Source of the DNA: Clostridium hydrogeniformans DSM 21757
GTDB lineage: Bacteria; Bacillota; Clostridia; Clostridiales; Clostridiaceae
DNA: 64,000 nt
Assembly (NCBI RefSeq): GCF_000686705.1
Contig: NZ_JMLJ01000006.1
Span: 124,001 to 188,000 of the forward strand
Direction of reading: 5' to 3'
Below, piece after piece: positions 35,133 through 45,200 of the stretch. Below the pieces are notes generated by a model. It had not been told where the DNA came from. It made no database searches and saw only the letters and a list, made by a program, of their open reading frames with translations. The position numbers and the translations under genes are program-made. Numbering within the stretch: the stretch's first letter is position 1; each line of letters starts with the position of its first letter.

Positions 35133-35948
35133 TTAAGCTCCCTTTGCCATTCTCATAAATCTCTTAGATCCAAAGTATCCCATAATCACTATGCTCAATA
35201 TGATACCTAATATACTAAGATGTGATGCCATATGAGGAATTTCTGGAGTTAAAACTGATCTTAAAGCCTCATTTACATATACTAATGGATTGATTAATAC
35301 TAGTTTTTGAATAATCGGTGTTGCACCTAAATCACTCCAAGAGAAGAATATGGCTCCTAGGAATACCATAGGCATTAAGAACCCTGGGAACATAGCTGCT
35401 ATTTGCATTGGTTTTATAATTGTTCCTACTAATAATCCTAAACTTGCTGATGCTATAGATGTAAGTAATAAAATAGGAATTAACATTATAATACTTTCAG
35501 CACTTATTGAAATATCTAAAGAATTTCCCATTAGTAATAAAGAAAATGGTAATACAATCACCCCACCAATCCAAGATTCTATAATACCTACAAACATTTT
35601 TGCTAATGCAACAGTCTTTATATTAACAGGTGCCATCAATCTATCTTCTATCTCTCTAGAGTTGTTAAAGTCCATAGTAAGAGGTACTCCAGTACCATGT
35701 ATTCCTGTAACTATCATACTCATTCCAACCATTCCTGAAAACATCTGAGTTGGAAAGGTATCTGGAAGCAGCCCTATCTTTGGTAATATATATCCATATG
35801 CTAAAATTAATATAAATGGTAACATAGCTACACGGAAAACAAATTCCCACTTGTCTCTAGATTGTATAACTAAATCTCTTTTAACCATTGCTTTAAAAGC
35901 CATCCATGTTACATTTCCATAGGTGTTTTTATTATCTATTTTATTCAT
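35133..35948 (-). CDS. ABC-2 permease, DrrB-like
   Basis: 271 residues with six membrane helices. The family motif region TMDFNNSREIEDRLMAPVN (about residues 87-105) precedes the third helix, as in DrrB/NodJ-type drug or polyketide exporters. It overlaps the ATPase gene by 8 nt. Together they form a two-component exporter; the cargo is unknown. RBS AAAGGGGAG. Confidence 0.86.
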   Translation of the reverse strand: MNKIDNKNTYGNVTWMAFKAMVKRDLVIQSRDKWEFVFRVAMLPFILILAYGYILPKIGLLPDTFPTQMFSGMVGMSMIVTGIHGTGVPLTMDFNNSREIEDRLMAPVNIKTVALAKMFVGIIESWIGGVIVLPFSLLLMGNSLDISISAESIIMLIPILLLTSIASASLGLLVGTIIKPMQIAAMFPGFLMPMVFLGAIFFSWSDLGATPIIQKLVLINPLVYVNEALRSVLTPEIPHMASHLSILGIILSIVIMGYFGSKRFMRMAKGA

Positions 35949-36903
35949 TTATAATACTCCCCTTTCCAGTTAAGTGAATGAATACATCATCAAGTGTACT
36001 TGTACTCAAACTTATATTTTCTAAAGAAGTGTTTAATGTTTTTACCCACTCAAGAATTTTATTAAAATCAGGATGTTCATTCTTCATATATAAAAGTAAT
36101 AAATCATTTTGAATAACAGCCTTTTCAAGATCTTGTAGTGATTTTGCCTCTTTTATAAACTCATCTTTTAGGTTTGATAATTTTATAGATACTATATTAT
36201 TACTAGGAATTAAAGCCTTTAACTGGTCTGAAGTACCAATAGCCTTTAATTCTCCTTGATCAACTATTGCAATTCTATCACATAATTGTTCTGGTTCTTC
36301 CATGTAATGGGTAGTTAAAAATATAGTAGTACCTGCTTTATTTAGTTCTAACATTTGCTCCCACAAAATATTTCTATAACTTGGATCTAGGCCTGTTGTG
36401 GGTTCATCTAGAAATAAAATATCAGGATTATGCATAATTGCTCTTGCAATCTTTAACCTTTGTGCCATTCCCCCTGAATAACTTCTTACATAATCATGCT
36501 GACGCTCTGTTAAGCCAAACCTTTCAAGATACTCATCTGCTCTTTTATTTGCAGTTTTATTATCTATTCCAAAATATCTGGCATGATAAATAAGATTTTC
36601 TCTTGCAGTTAATCCTCTATCTAAATTATTATGTTGGGCTACTACCCCAATCTTTCTACGAGCACTAGCTGGATTTTTAACTAAAGACTCTCCATCAATT
36701 AGAATATCTCCAGAAGTAGCTTCCTTTTGGGTTGTAAGCATACTTATAGTAGTACTCTTTCCTGCACCATTAGGTCCTAGAAATCCGAATACCTCTCCTC
36801 GTCTTACATCAAAACTTATGCCTTTTACAGCTTGTATTTTTCTATCTTTGCTTAATGTAAACTCTTTTTTTAAATCTCTTACTTCTAAAATATTGTTTAA
36901 CAT
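35941..36903 (-). CDS. ABC ATPase, DrrA-like
   Basis: 320 residues: Walker A GPNGAGKSTT near residue 44, signature YSGGMAQRLKIAR near 142, Walker B DILFLDEPTTGLDP near 162, switch His in TTHYME. The ~95-residue C-terminal extension is that of DrrA-type daunorubicin-exporter ATPases. It is first in the two-gene operon, divergent from the TetR gene. The TetR operators lie closer to the tetR start, so control of this operon by TetR is possible but not shown. Confidence 0.9.
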   Translation of the reverse strand: MLNNILEVRDLKKEFTLSKDRKIQAVKGISFDVRRGEVFGFLGPNGAGKSTTISMLTTQKEATSGDILIDGESLVKNPASARRKIGVVAQHNNLDRGLTARENLIYHARYFGIDNKTANKRADEYLERFGLTERQHDYVRSYSGGMAQRLKIARAIMHNPDILFLDEPTTGLDPSYRNILWEQMLELNKAGTTIFLTTHYMEEPEQLCDRIAIVDQGELKAIGTSDQLKALIPSNNIVSIKLSNLKDEFIKEAKSLQDLEKAVIQNDLLLLYMKNEHPDFNKILEWVKTLNTSLENISLSTSTLDDVFIHLTGKGSIINE

Positions 36904-37092
36904 TATTTTTCTCCCTTCTTATTTTAAATACATCTTATATTTAAAGTTTTTTTATTAATTTTCATTTTATTACCCTACCCCCATGGGGGGTGTCTATGTA
37001 TTTATAATAATGATTATTTTTTAATATGTCAACTGTTATTTTTTAACGCCCTAGTTATTTGTAAAATAATTATGAAACCAATAAGCGTTTGC

Positions 37093-37136
37093 TTGATATA
37101 TGACAACCTGTCATATATAATTGTGACAAGTTGTCA
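37093..37136 (+). promoter_or_regulatory. TetR-controlled promoter with two operators
   Basis: TTGATA (37093-37098), 17 nt, TATAAT (37116-37121) forms a good sigma-A promoter. Two dyads, TGACAACCTGTCA (37101-37113) and TGACAAGTTGTCA (37124-37136), cover the spacer and start region. Repression by the adjacent TetR protein of its own operon is the obvious reading. Confidence 0.75.
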
Positions 37137-37157
37137 TATTAGAAAGGAGTGATTAAT

Positions 37158-37775
37158 TTGCCAACAGAAACTTTCTTCAACTTACCTCAAGAAAAAAAGA
37201 ATAAAATAATTATGGCAATTAAAAATGAATTTGCTAGAGTGTCTTTTGATAAAGTGTCTATTAATAAGATTGTTCAAGATGCTAATATATCAAGGGGAAG
37301 TTTCTACATGTATTTTGAAGATAAAAAAGATATGTTAATTTATGTTTTATCTAATTACCATGAAGAGGTTATGTCTACTATTAAAGAAAGCTTTAAGGAT
37401 AATAATGGAGATATATTTGAAGTATTTAAGGATATATTAAAATTCACAACTAATTTTGGAACTTCAAAAGAGAATATTGCTTTTTGCATTAATATATTTT
37501 CTGATCAGACAGTTCAAAATGATGTTATGCTACAATTCGCAAATCGTAGTAGACAGAAAGAGTTCTTTGATTTGTTTAAGGATCATATCCATATTAATAC
37601 CTTAAACCTTCAAAGTCCCAAAGATGTGGATGACATTATAGATATATTAATATCCATAACTCAAAAAGCTACTATGGATATTTTCCTTTGCCTTGGAGAA
37701 AAAGATGAAATTTTAGAAGCATATAATAATAAAATAGCCATTTTAAAACGTGGAATGCTAAAGGAGAACATATAA
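37158..37775 (+). CDS. TetR/AcrR family repressor
   Basis: 205 residues from a TTG at 37158, which has AGGAG at an 8-nt gap; a GTG at 37149 overlaps that site. The N-terminal helix-turn-helix reads INKIVQDANISRGSFYMYFEDKKDML, a canonical TetR recognition region. The C-terminal part is an all-helical ligand domain with no recognisable specificity. Its stop overlaps the ATG of the ABC gene by one base, so regulator and pump are one operon. Two operator dyads overlap its promoter. Confidence 0.9.
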   Translation: MPTETFFNLPQEKKNKIIMAIKNEFARVSFDKVSINKIVQDANISRGSFYMYFEDKKDMLIYVLSNYHEEVMSTIKESFKDNNGDIFEVFKDILKFTTNFGTSKENIAFCINIFSDQTVQNDVMLQFANRSRQKEFFDLFKDHIHINTLNLQSPKDVDDIIDILISITQKATMDIFLCLGEKDEILEAYNNKIAILKRGMLKENI

Positions 37776-40114
37776 TGCTGTCATTAAAAAACATTAAGAA
37801 AAGTTATACAACAGGCGATTTTACACAAGTTGCCTTAAACGGAATAGATTTGAATTTTCGCGAAAGTGAATTTGTTGCTATCCTTGGAACAAGTGGTTCT
37901 GGTAAAACTACTTGTCTAAATGTTATTGGTGGACTTGATAATTATGATAGTGGTGATTTAATTATTAATGGAAAGTCCACAAAAGAATTTAAGGACATAG
38001 ATTGGGATGCTTACAGAAATAACAGTGTAGGATTTATTTTCCAAAGTTACAATCTAATAACTCATTTGAGTATTATGGATAATGTAGAAATGGGGATGAC
38101 CTTAAGTGGTGTTTCTGCTGGAGATAAAAAGAAAAAAGCTCTAGAGGTCCTTGAAAGAGTTGGATTAAAAGATCACATCCATAAGAAACCTAACCAACTT
38201 TCTGGTGGGCAAATGCAACGTGTTGCTATTGCTAGAGCCTTAGCAAATGATCCAGATATTATATTAGCAGATGAACCTACTGGTGCTCTAGATACAACAA
38301 CTAGTGTTCAAATTATGGATTTAATTAAGGAAATCGCTAAGGATAAGCTAGTTATTATGGTTACCCATAATCCAGAATTAGCTCATAACTATGCGGATAG
38401 AACTGTTGAATTTAAAGATGGTGAAGTTGTCTCTGACTCTAACCCTTTACCAGATAAAGAGGTTAACTCTCAATATAAACTTAAGAAAACTAAAATGAGT
38501 TTTTTAACAGCTTTAAAACTATCTGGTACTAATATTAAAACTAAAAAGGGAAGAACTTTTCTTACAGCCTTTGCATCCAGCATTGGTATTATAGGAATTG
38601 CTTTAATTTTATCTCTATCTAATGGTTTTGATAAACAAATTAAAAACTTTGAATCTGGTACACTTTCTACTTTCCCAATTATGATTTCTCAGACCTCAGC
38701 AAAGATAGATCAAGAAACCCTAAAAAGTCAACAAAGTTCTATGCTAGGTACTTCAAAGGATGAGAATGACTATCCTAAGGATAAGGTTATCTATCCAACT
38801 AAATCTATGGCAGAGAAGGTTATGCATAAAAATATTCTTACTAAAGAATATATTGATCATATAGAAAATATTGACCCTAAAATGGTATCAGGAATCTCCT
38901 ATACAAGAATGCTCAATATAAACTTATTAAAAAAACAAGATGATGTTGCAACCCTTATAAAAACTAACTCTAATAACTTTACATCTTATCCAAAGTCATT
39001 AGATAGCAATAGTCCTAGTTACTTAGAGCAAAATTATGATGTTTTAGCTGGAGCCTATCCTAAGGGAAAAAATGATATTGTTTTAATTGTGGATAAGAAA
39101 AATGGTGTAGATGAAACAAACTTACAACTCTTTGGATTAGATTCAGAAGCAAAGAGCATTGATTTTAATAAAATTATTGGAACTGAATTTAAGGCTATTC
39201 TTAATAATGATTTCTATAAATCAAACGGTAACTTCTTCACCATTAATGGAAACCCTGCTAATCTTATTGATATGTATAATAATGAGAAAGCTATTTCTCT
39301 AAATGTTGTAGGTATTTTAAGAGCTAAAGAAGATATAAAAATTTCTCTCCTACCAGCTGGTTTTACATATTCTGATGAACTTTCTCAGTTTATTCTAAAT
39401 GATGCTGTTAATTCAGATATAGTAATAAAACAGAAAAATAGCAACTTTAATGTGCTAACTGGTGAACCTCTTGATACAGCCATTGATCCAACAAATCCTA
39501 CTGGTATGTCTTCAAAGGAAACTATTATGTCAGCATTAGGTGCTACCACTACCCCTTATATGATTTCAGTTTATCCAAAGGATTTTGATGCTAAAAAATC
39601 TATTCTTAAGGATTTAGATAAGTACAATGAAGGTAAATCTGAAACTGATAAAGTTGTGTATAATGATTTATCTGGTACAGTTACTGAAATGTCAGGTGGT
39701 ATTATGAGTGCTATAACCATGGTACTTATTGCATTCTCTGCAATCTCTTTAATTGTATCCTTTATCATGGTGGGTATAATTACATATATTTCTGTTCTAG
39801 AAAGAACTAAGGAAATTGGTGTATTAAGAGCTTTAGGAGCTAGAAAAAAAGATATTACTCGTGTATTTAATGCAGAGACATTTATTATAGGTGCTTGTTC
39901 TGGTACTCTTGGTATAGTTATTGCAAGACTACTGGTATTCCCTATTAATGCAGTTATTAAAAATGCTACGGAATTAGATAATGTAGCTCAACTTAACCCA
40001 GTTCATGCAATTACTTTAATTGTAATTAGCCTTGTTCTTACAGTACTAGGTGGTACTATTCCTGCTAAAATGGCAGCTAAAAAAGACCCCGTTGAGGCAT
40101 TAAGATCAGAATAA
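37775..40114 (+). CDS. MacB-like ABC transporter, ATPase fused to FtsX-type permease
   Basis: 779 residues. The N-terminal ATPase has Walker [10 protein letters not shown] near residue 37, signature LSGGQMQR near 142, and Walker [12 protein letters not shown] near 162. A membrane helix follows near 257-280, then a ~370-residue extracytoplasmic domain, then three C-terminal helices ending in the FtsX motif [18 protein letters not shown]. This is the MacB/mechanotransmission fold as in peptide-resistance and lipoprotein-type exporters, here with both halves in one chain. It is co-transcribed with the TetR gene, so it is presumably induced by its own substrate. Confidence 0.9.
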   Translation: MLSLKNIKKSYTTGDFTQVALNGIDLNFRESEFVAILGTSGSGKTTCLNVIGGLDNYDSGDLIINGKSTKEFKDIDWDAYRNNSVGFIFQSYNLITHLSIMDNVEMGMTLSGVSAGDKKKKALEVLERVGLKDHIHKKPNQLSGGQMQRVAIARALANDPDIILADEPTGALDTTTSVQIMDLIKEIAKDKLVIMVTHNPELAHNYADRTVEFKDGEVVSDSNPLPDKEVNSQYKLKKTKMSFLTALKLSGTNIKTKKGRTFLTAFASSIGIIGIALILSLSNGFDKQIKNFESGTLSTFPIMISQTSAKIDQETLKSQQSSMLGTSKDENDYPKDKVIYPTKSMAEKVMHKNILTKEYIDHIENIDPKMVSGISYTRMLNINLLKKQDDVATLIKTNSNNFTSYPKSLDSNSPSYLEQNYDVLAGAYPKGKNDIVLIVDKKNGVDETNLQLFGLDSEAKSIDFNKIIGTEFKAILNNDFYKSNGNFFTINGNPANLIDMYNNEKAISLNVVGILRAKEDIKISLLPAGFTYSDELSQFILNDAVNSDIVIKQKNSNFNVLTGEPLDTAIDPTNPTGMSSKETIMSALGATTTPYMISVYPKDFDAKKSILKDLDKYNEGKSETDKVVYNDLSGTVTEMSGGIMSAITMVLIAFSAISLIVSFIMVGIITYISVLERTKEIGVLRALGARKKDITRVFNAETFIIGACSGTLGIVIARLLVFPINAVIKNATELDNVAQLNPVHAITLIVISLVLTVLGGTIPAKMAAKKDPVEALRSE

Positions 40115-40120
40115 ACTAAA

Positions 40121-40159
40121 AAAGTCAGGACCAACTGTAAAACTGATGGTCCTGACTTT
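40121..40159. terminator. Bidirectional terminator
   Basis: AAAGTCAGGACCA pairs perfectly with TGGTCCTGACTTT around 13 bases. It lies between the convergent MacB-like and methyltransferase genes. Confidence 0.85.
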
Positions 40160-40215
40160 AAACCTTAATAAATATTTTAACCTCTCTTATTAATAAATTT
40201 ATCCCTATTTTCCCT

Positions 40216-41313
40216 CTAAAGAATACTATCTTTCTTATAATGCTCTAAAAGTTCTCTAACCTTTTCTGATTTAACAGGATAACCTACCTCTCTAACAGTA
40301 TTCATCATGGTTTCAATATTTTCAAGTGGAGTTTCTACTGGTAAGCTACATCCTGACATTACAACATAGCCCTTTGAAGAATCATAAGCATCTAGAATTC
40401 CCTCTAAGGTCTTAATACGAACATCTTTAGGCTTTCCAGAATACATAACTCCTGCCGGGTCAACATTTCCTAAAATCTTTGTCTTACTTCCAATTGTATT
40501 TTTACAATCTTTTAAGCTTGCAATATTATCTATACTGATTCCCCCAATATCTAAATCTGCAATATCATTCCAAATCTTATCAGTTTGACCACAAATATGA
40601 ACTACAACATTACTTCCATATCCCTTAATATAATCAATAAACTCCTTTAAATATGGCAAAGAGAACTCCCTAAAATTCTTAGGACTTATAACTGTACAAG
40701 AAGACATAGGCTCAGATATGGTTGGATTTAATCCAATATCTATTGCTGCCTTAGCATAAGCTTTACAGGTTTCAAGAGAAATATGACAAAGCTTATGTAA
40801 GGCTTCAGGATTTTTATGAATAAGCTTCATAGTTTCATTAACCCCAAATAAGAAAAATGCATTAGTAAAAGGTCCAACAATACCAGCAGAGCATTTTATC
40901 TCATCCTTTGCAAAATCCTTAAGATATTTCATTGCTTCAATATGCACTGGTAATCTTCCATCCTTATAGGGATCTGCAGGTCGCAGCTTATCAATATCTT
41001 TTATAGTAAAAATTGCTGGTTTTTCTAAATCAGCCGTATTATCATCAGGAAAGGTAACAGCTGCCCCCATGGCTTCTGCCCATGTAAAAAGATCAGTAAA
41101 TATACGAAGACTATCACAGCCAAACTTATTATAAGCTGCCATTTGGGCTTCAGCAATAGCTTTAGGGTTATGATTAAACTCTGAAATCTTACACCCATAT
41201 ATTCTAGCAACCCCATTAGCAATATTAGGGTTACAAGGCAATCTATCTACTTCCATTCCTTTTGCTATAGCAGCTCCTCTTTCAGCTGGAGTCATATAAT
41301 CTTTATTTCTCAC
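40216..41313 (-). CDS. UroD-family corrinoid methyltransferase-like protein (MtaA/CmuA type)
   Basis: 365 residues of the uroporphyrinogen-decarboxylase fold. VVVHICGQTDKIW near residue 232 (H-x-C) and VVMSGCSLPVETPLEN near 323 (Cys) give the zinc triad that marks MtaA/CmuA methyltransferases rather than true HemE. The start is a GTG with GGGGGGG seven nt upstream. Members move methyl groups between a corrinoid protein and a thiol. No corrinoid protein or activator is adjacent, so the substrate is unknown. Confidence 0.85.
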   Translation of the reverse strand: MRNKDYMTPAERGAAIAKGMEVDRLPCNPNIANGVARIYGCKISEFNHNPKAIAEAQMAAYNKFGCDSLRIFTDLFTWAEAMGAAVTFPDDNTADLEKPAIFTIKDIDKLRPADPYKDGRLPVHIEAMKYLKDFAKDEIKCSAGIVGPFTNAFFLFGVNETMKLIHKNPEALHKLCHISLETCKAYAKAAIDIGLNPTISEPMSSCTVISPKNFREFSLPYLKEFIDYIKGYGSNVVVHICGQTDKIWNDIADLDIGGISIDNIASLKDCKNTIGSKTKILGNVDPAGVMYSGKPKDVRIKTLEGILDAYDSSKGYVVMSGCSLPVETPLENIETMMNTVREVGYPVKSEKVRELLEHYKKDSIL

Positions 41314-41595
41314 AAATTTTCCCCCCCTAAAATTTATACAATAAAAAAGAAGTAATTTATACTTCTCTTAATTTTAATATTTATCTTATATTTATTTAAG
41401 GTTTATTTGATTTTTCTATATGAAATCCTTAACCCATTTATAGATTACTATTGATTTTTATCTGTAAGTTAATTTTTTTCATTGTTAAATAAGTTAAGAA
41501 AATTATCCATATGATACTGTAATTTTATTCTCAATTTTCTATATAATACATAAAAGTAATTTTGTTATATAGAATGAACATGTTTTCTATGAAAC
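41314..41595. other. Intergenic region
   Basis: About 280 AT-rich base pairs holding the methyltransferase promoter and the end of the MATE transcript. I see no clear hairpin or open frame. Confidence 0.4.
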
Positions 41596-42933
41596 TTATA
41601 AGCTAACCTGAACTTTCTTACTGAGAACTTTATTCCACTTCTTACTGTATATATAAAATAAACCAGTATAATTTATAAATAATGCAATAAAAACTCCATA
41701 TACACCTAAATTAATACCATAAATAAAAATAAGCATTATTATTAAAGAAACTACATTTATTTTAGCATTGTTAAGCAAAACAAACTTACTTTCACCTATA
41801 GCTTGTAATGAATATCTATATATAGTGCAAACTGGATGAACTAAGTTTGCCATAATAAAAAATATTAATAGATTACTAGATAAGAAAATAATTTCTTTGT
41901 TTTCAGTAATTAATTTAGGTACCTCTGTTCTAAAGATTATAAAAAATATAGATATAAAGGAATATATTATTAAAGACATTATTACTCCTAATTTTGGTAT
42001 AACACATAAAGCTTCTTCATCCTTAGCTCCATAATTTTCACTAATTAAAGTAAGAGCTGAAGAACCGTACATATACATAGGCATTAGTGCAATATTAACA
42101 AGTTGTACTATTATTAAATAAGAAGACAACTCATTTACCCCAATTCTTGAAACAATAGCATTTATAGCTATAATAAAAATACTTCCCTCTAATGCTTCTT
42201 GTCCCATTAAAGGTAGACTTTCTTTTATATGGATCATAATTTTTTTCTTATATAGCTTAATTTTTTCATAGGTAAAACTAAAATAATTTCTACATATATA
42301 CATATATATAAGTAGATTTATACTTATAGAAAAGACTGTTGATAATCCTGCTCCTTGTACTCCTAATTTAGGCATACCTAAATTTCCAAATATAAATATA
42401 TAATTCAATATTACATCTAATACTGCAGTCCCTGTTGAACATATAAAAATCCATTTAGTTTTCTTTTCAATTTTCAATAAAGCTGAAAATGTAAATATGC
42501 ATAATTGAATTAATATATAAAAGCTCATACTATTTAGGTATTTTATTCCCTCATAAAGTGTTTCTCCTTGAAATCCATATATTAAAATCAATAACTGTTT
42601 TTTTAAAACAAATATTATGATGAAGAAAAATATACCTATTAATAAGTTAAGAAGTAAGGATGAAACAAACTCATCTTTTAAATTATTATTATCCTTTTTA
42701 CCTTTTGCTTTTGAACCTAAAATATTGAAAGAAACTGATGTAAATCCTAATAGTCCTGCTAAAAAAGATAACAATGATCCAATTATCCCTACAGAACTAT
42801 ATGCAGATATGGATATTCTCCCAACCATACATTCATCTGCTAAACCTATAAGCAATCCTGAAATTGATTGAGCTATTAATGGTATTGCTAAATTATTTAA
42901 TTCTTTTAATTTAGTATTCGCTAACTTTTTCAT
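41596..42933 (-). CDS. MATE family efflux transporter
   Basis: 445 residues from the ATG at 42933, which has AGAGG upstream; an ATG five codons earlier has no ribosome binding site. Twelve membrane helices in two pseudo-symmetric halves, with the first-helix motif LIAQSISGLLIGLADECMVG typical of MATE proteins (often NorM/DinF-like). It uses a sodium or proton gradient to expel cationic compounds. It is monocistronic. Confidence 0.88.
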   Translation of the reverse strand: MKKLANTKLKELNNLAIPLIAQSISGLLIGLADECMVGRISISAYSSVGIIGSLLSFLAGLLGFTSVSFNILGSKAKGKKDNNNLKDEFVSSLLLNLLIGIFFFIIIFVLKKQLLILIYGFQGETLYEGIKYLNSMSFYILIQLCIFTFSALLKIEKKTKWIFICSTGTAVLDVILNYIFIFGNLGMPKLGVQGAGLSTVFSISINLLIYMYICRNYFSFTYEKIKLYKKKIMIHIKESLPLMGQEALEGSIFIIAINAIVSRIGVNELSSYLIIVQLVNIALMPMYMYGSSALTLISENYGAKDEEALCVIPKLGVIMSLIIYSFISIFFIIFRTEVPKLITENKEIIFLSSNLLIFFIMANLVHPVCTIYRYSLQAIGESKFVLLNNAKINVVSLIIMLIFIYGINLGVYGVFIALFINYTGLFYIYSKKWNKVLSKKVQVSL

Positions 42934-43256
42934 AAGAAACCTCTTCATATATGTTAAGTTAAATCATTATATATTACTCTAAATAAAGAAAGTACTTTGA
43001 TAAATTCAAGAAATGTATTTTTAAAAGTTTACGCCCATAATATAACATATTATTTCTTATATGTAAATATATTGTTTTCACTCTTTATTTTTCTATAGCA
43101 TAAGCTAATCCCAGCATTTATATAATTACTTGTAAGTCAGATTCCAAGTTACAATAGAATTTCAATTTGTCTTTAAATTACGAACCTATGTATTTTTATT
43201 ATAATTTAATGATAATATCTTAATTTTAAACACTTTATATTTCCACACAAGAAACT

Positions 43257-43303
43257 TAATTGAAAACTCATTCAAAAATTAATTTCTCAATGAGTTTTCA
43301 ATT
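43257..43303. terminator. Terminator of the leftward acetyltransferase gene
   Basis: AATTGAAAACTCATT pairs perfectly with AATGAGTTTTCAATT around 16 bases. It is placed ~40 nt after the GNAT stop codon. Confidence 0.75.
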
Positions 43304-43342
43304 ATATTGTTACTGTATACCTTGATTTTTTTCTATGAATTC

Positions 43343-43957
43343 CTAATTATTATAAACCTTCTGCATTATAGTCCATCTAGATTCTCCAATAAAGTATCCC
43401 TTTAATCTACTTTCTCCCTTTGTTATATCCTGAAACCCAAATCTGTCATAAAGATGTTTTGCAGGATTTTCCCCAGCCACTGCTAATGTATAGGATGTAT
43501 ATCCTCTATCTATTAGTGCCTTTTCTCCTTGCTGAAGAAGTAGCATGCCAACTCCTTTTCCCCGACATTTACTATGAACTGCAATATGCTCTATATAGCA
43601 TTCCCCTTCCTTTAGTTTGTGATCTTCTAGAAGTATCATTTTAATACACATCATTAGAATATTATAAAATCCATATTGTCTACACAGAGATATAATAGGA
43701 ATCTCTGCATTTTTATTATTTATTTCCCTACAACGTATTAAGATTACCCCAACTATCTTTTTATTTTCTTTAGCTACAAAATGAATATACTCAGGATCAT
43801 CAGCTTTCATATTCCAGAATGAGTATAAAATATTTTCTATATCAATATCATTTAACTTCTGATGCTGGCAAAACTTACTTTTAAAAGATTGTACTAATAA
43901 AGCAATTACGTCTCTAAAATCACTATCTTCATACTTCTTAATATAAATATCATCCAT
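43343..43957 (-). CDS. GNAT acetyltransferase, MerR-controlled
   Basis: 204 residues. ECYIEHIAVHSKCRGKGVGMLLLQQGEKAL near residue 118 contains the cofactor motif CRGKGVG; GENPAKHLYDRFGFQ near 163 completes the fold. AAAGGGGG precedes the ATG. It is divergent from a MerR gene, and its promoter has the 19-bp spacer of MerR-activated promoters. This suggests induction by a small, perhaps toxic, amine-containing compound that it acetylates. Confidence 0.86.
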   Translation of the reverse strand: MDDIYIKKYEDSDFRDVIALLVQSFKSKFCQHQKLNDIDIENILYSFWNMKADDPEYIHFVAKENKKIVGVILIRCREINNKNAEIPIISLCRQYGFYNILMMCIKMILLEDHKLKEGECYIEHIAVHSKCRGKGVGMLLLQQGEKALIDRGYTSYTLAVAGENPAKHLYDRFGFQDITKGESRLKGYFIGESRWTIMQKVYNN

Positions 43958-44005
43958 TATGATATTTCCCCCTTTACAAACTATATTTTTTTAGGTACTA
44001 TACTT

Positions 44006-44036
44006 AAAATAAACCCTTGAGTTACTCAAGAGTCAA
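44006..44036 (-). promoter_or_regulatory. MerR-type promoter with 19-bp spacer and dyad
   Basis: On the minus strand TTGACT (44031-44036), 19 nt, TATTTT (44006-44011). The spacer contains the dyad CTTGAGTAACTCAAG. An over-long spacer with a central dyad is the hallmark of MerR-family activation sites. It drives the acetyltransferase gene, and the MerR gene is divergent. Confidence 0.7.
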
Positions 44037-44071
44037 TAGTTGTTATAAAATTTCTTGTGGAGGGGTAAAAA

Positions 44072-44899
44072 ATGCACGGATTATTACGAATCGGACAAGT
44101 AAGTAAGTTATATGGAATATCAATTGATACTTTACGTCATTATGATAAAAAAGGCTTATTAAAACCAATTATTCATGATCAAAATGATTATCGTTACTAC
44201 GCATTGGAACACCTAGATATTTTAGAAATGATATTAGTAGGAAAATACATGGAAATACCCCTAAATCAAATGAAAGAAATAATAGATTCAGAAAATATTC
44301 ATGGGTATTTATCAATGATAAATAAACAAAAAGAACTTATAAATGAGAAAAAACGTTTATTAGATCAACTTGATCAATATACTGAAAATATGGAGAAATT
44401 ACTAACAACAATTTCTAACTTTAAAAATGATTATACATTTTCTACAGCTTCATCATGGAAAGAACTTGATCTTACCATCTATAGAGTAGATTTTGAAAAA
44501 TTGCTAAATGACTCTACTAAATCACAGAAAACAGTAGGGGTAGAATCCTTTGAACAATGGGGTTTCTATCATAGTAAATCAGATGGAACAATAATAGAAG
44601 ATGAAGAATTAGTTGGATTTTCATTCCCACCTAGTGTTATAAATACAGATATATTTCAAGAGAAAATTAAGTCTGCATCTGAAAATAAGCTTATTTCACC
44701 ATATCATGTAGCAGGTCATTATGAAAAGATTATGTTCTGGGGTATTAAAAGTGATTTAATGGACTACCTATATAAATTGTGTAGTCATTTTGGTTTAAAG
44801 AATTCTAATATATTAGTAAAATACAAATTTGCACTACTTCACAAAAATATGGATCATGAATATTTTGTAGAAATATTTTTTCCTAAAAACTCAGTTTAA
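44072..44899 (+). CDS. MerR family regulator with effector-binding domain
   Basis: 275 residues. The N-terminal winged helix (RIGQVSKLYGISIDTLRHYDKKGLL; YRYYALEHLDIL) is followed by a dimerising coiled coil (~residues 85-115). A GyrI-like effector-binding domain then fills ~125-275, as in BmrR/TipA-type multidrug regulators. GGAGGGG precedes the ATG. The neighbouring acetyltransferase is the probable target. Confidence 0.88.
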   Translation: MHGLLRIGQVSKLYGISIDTLRHYDKKGLLKPIIHDQNDYRYYALEHLDILEMILVGKYMEIPLNQMKEIIDSENIHGYLSMINKQKELINEKKRLLDQLDQYTENMEKLLTTISNFKNDYTFSTASSWKELDLTIYRVDFEKLLNDSTKSQKTVGVESFEQWGFYHSKSDGTIIEDEELVGFSFPPSVINTDIFQEKIKSASENKLISPYHVAGHYEKIMFWGIKSDLMDYLYKLCSHFGLKNSNILVKYKFALLHKNMDHEYFVEIFFPKNSV

Positions 44900-44910
44900 A
44901 AAATATCTTA

Positions 44911-45030
44911 TGTCTATAAGCTTTAACACCCCCATCCTCTTAAAAGATGGGGTATAACAGTTTCTATGCCCTTAGATTAACTCATCTAACCTTTAGTTGG
45001 TGGAAAGAACACCATCTGAAGGAAGACTTT
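44911..45030 (-). repeat. Structured dispersed repeat, copy 3
   Basis: Third copy of the ~120-bp element. Hairpin A (TCAGATGGTG, GTTCTTTCC loop, partner CAACTAAA weaker here), the AGATGAGTTAATCTAA linker, hairpin B (CCCCATC with GATGGGG), then GTTAAAGCTTATAGAC. The reading frame of the ABC relic runs into this element and stops inside it, so the repeat or its parent element inserted at the 3' end of that gene. Confidence 0.68.
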
Positions 45031-45200
45031 TTCTGTAGTATTTTGCCTGTGCTTTGTACAAGCTTCCATAAACATTGTTTTCATCTTTAATAAGAGTATC
45101 ATGATTACCTCTTTGAATAATTCTACCACTATCAAATACAATGATATCATCATAAAATATGCAACTGCTCATTCTATGTGATATAAAAATGATGCAATAT
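45031..45200 (-). pseudogene. C-terminal relic of an ABC exporter
   Basis: Minus-strand translation gives IIFISHRMSSC (switch-histidine region), DDIIVFDSGRIIQRGNHDTL, and VYGSLYKAQAKYY, the C-terminal end of a half ABC exporter. The frame continues into the structured repeat and stops at 44993. No Walker A, signature or membrane domain remains upstream, where the sequence is AT-rich and non-coding. It is a second, different ABC exporter relic from the one at 3.4 kb. Confidence 0.75.
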
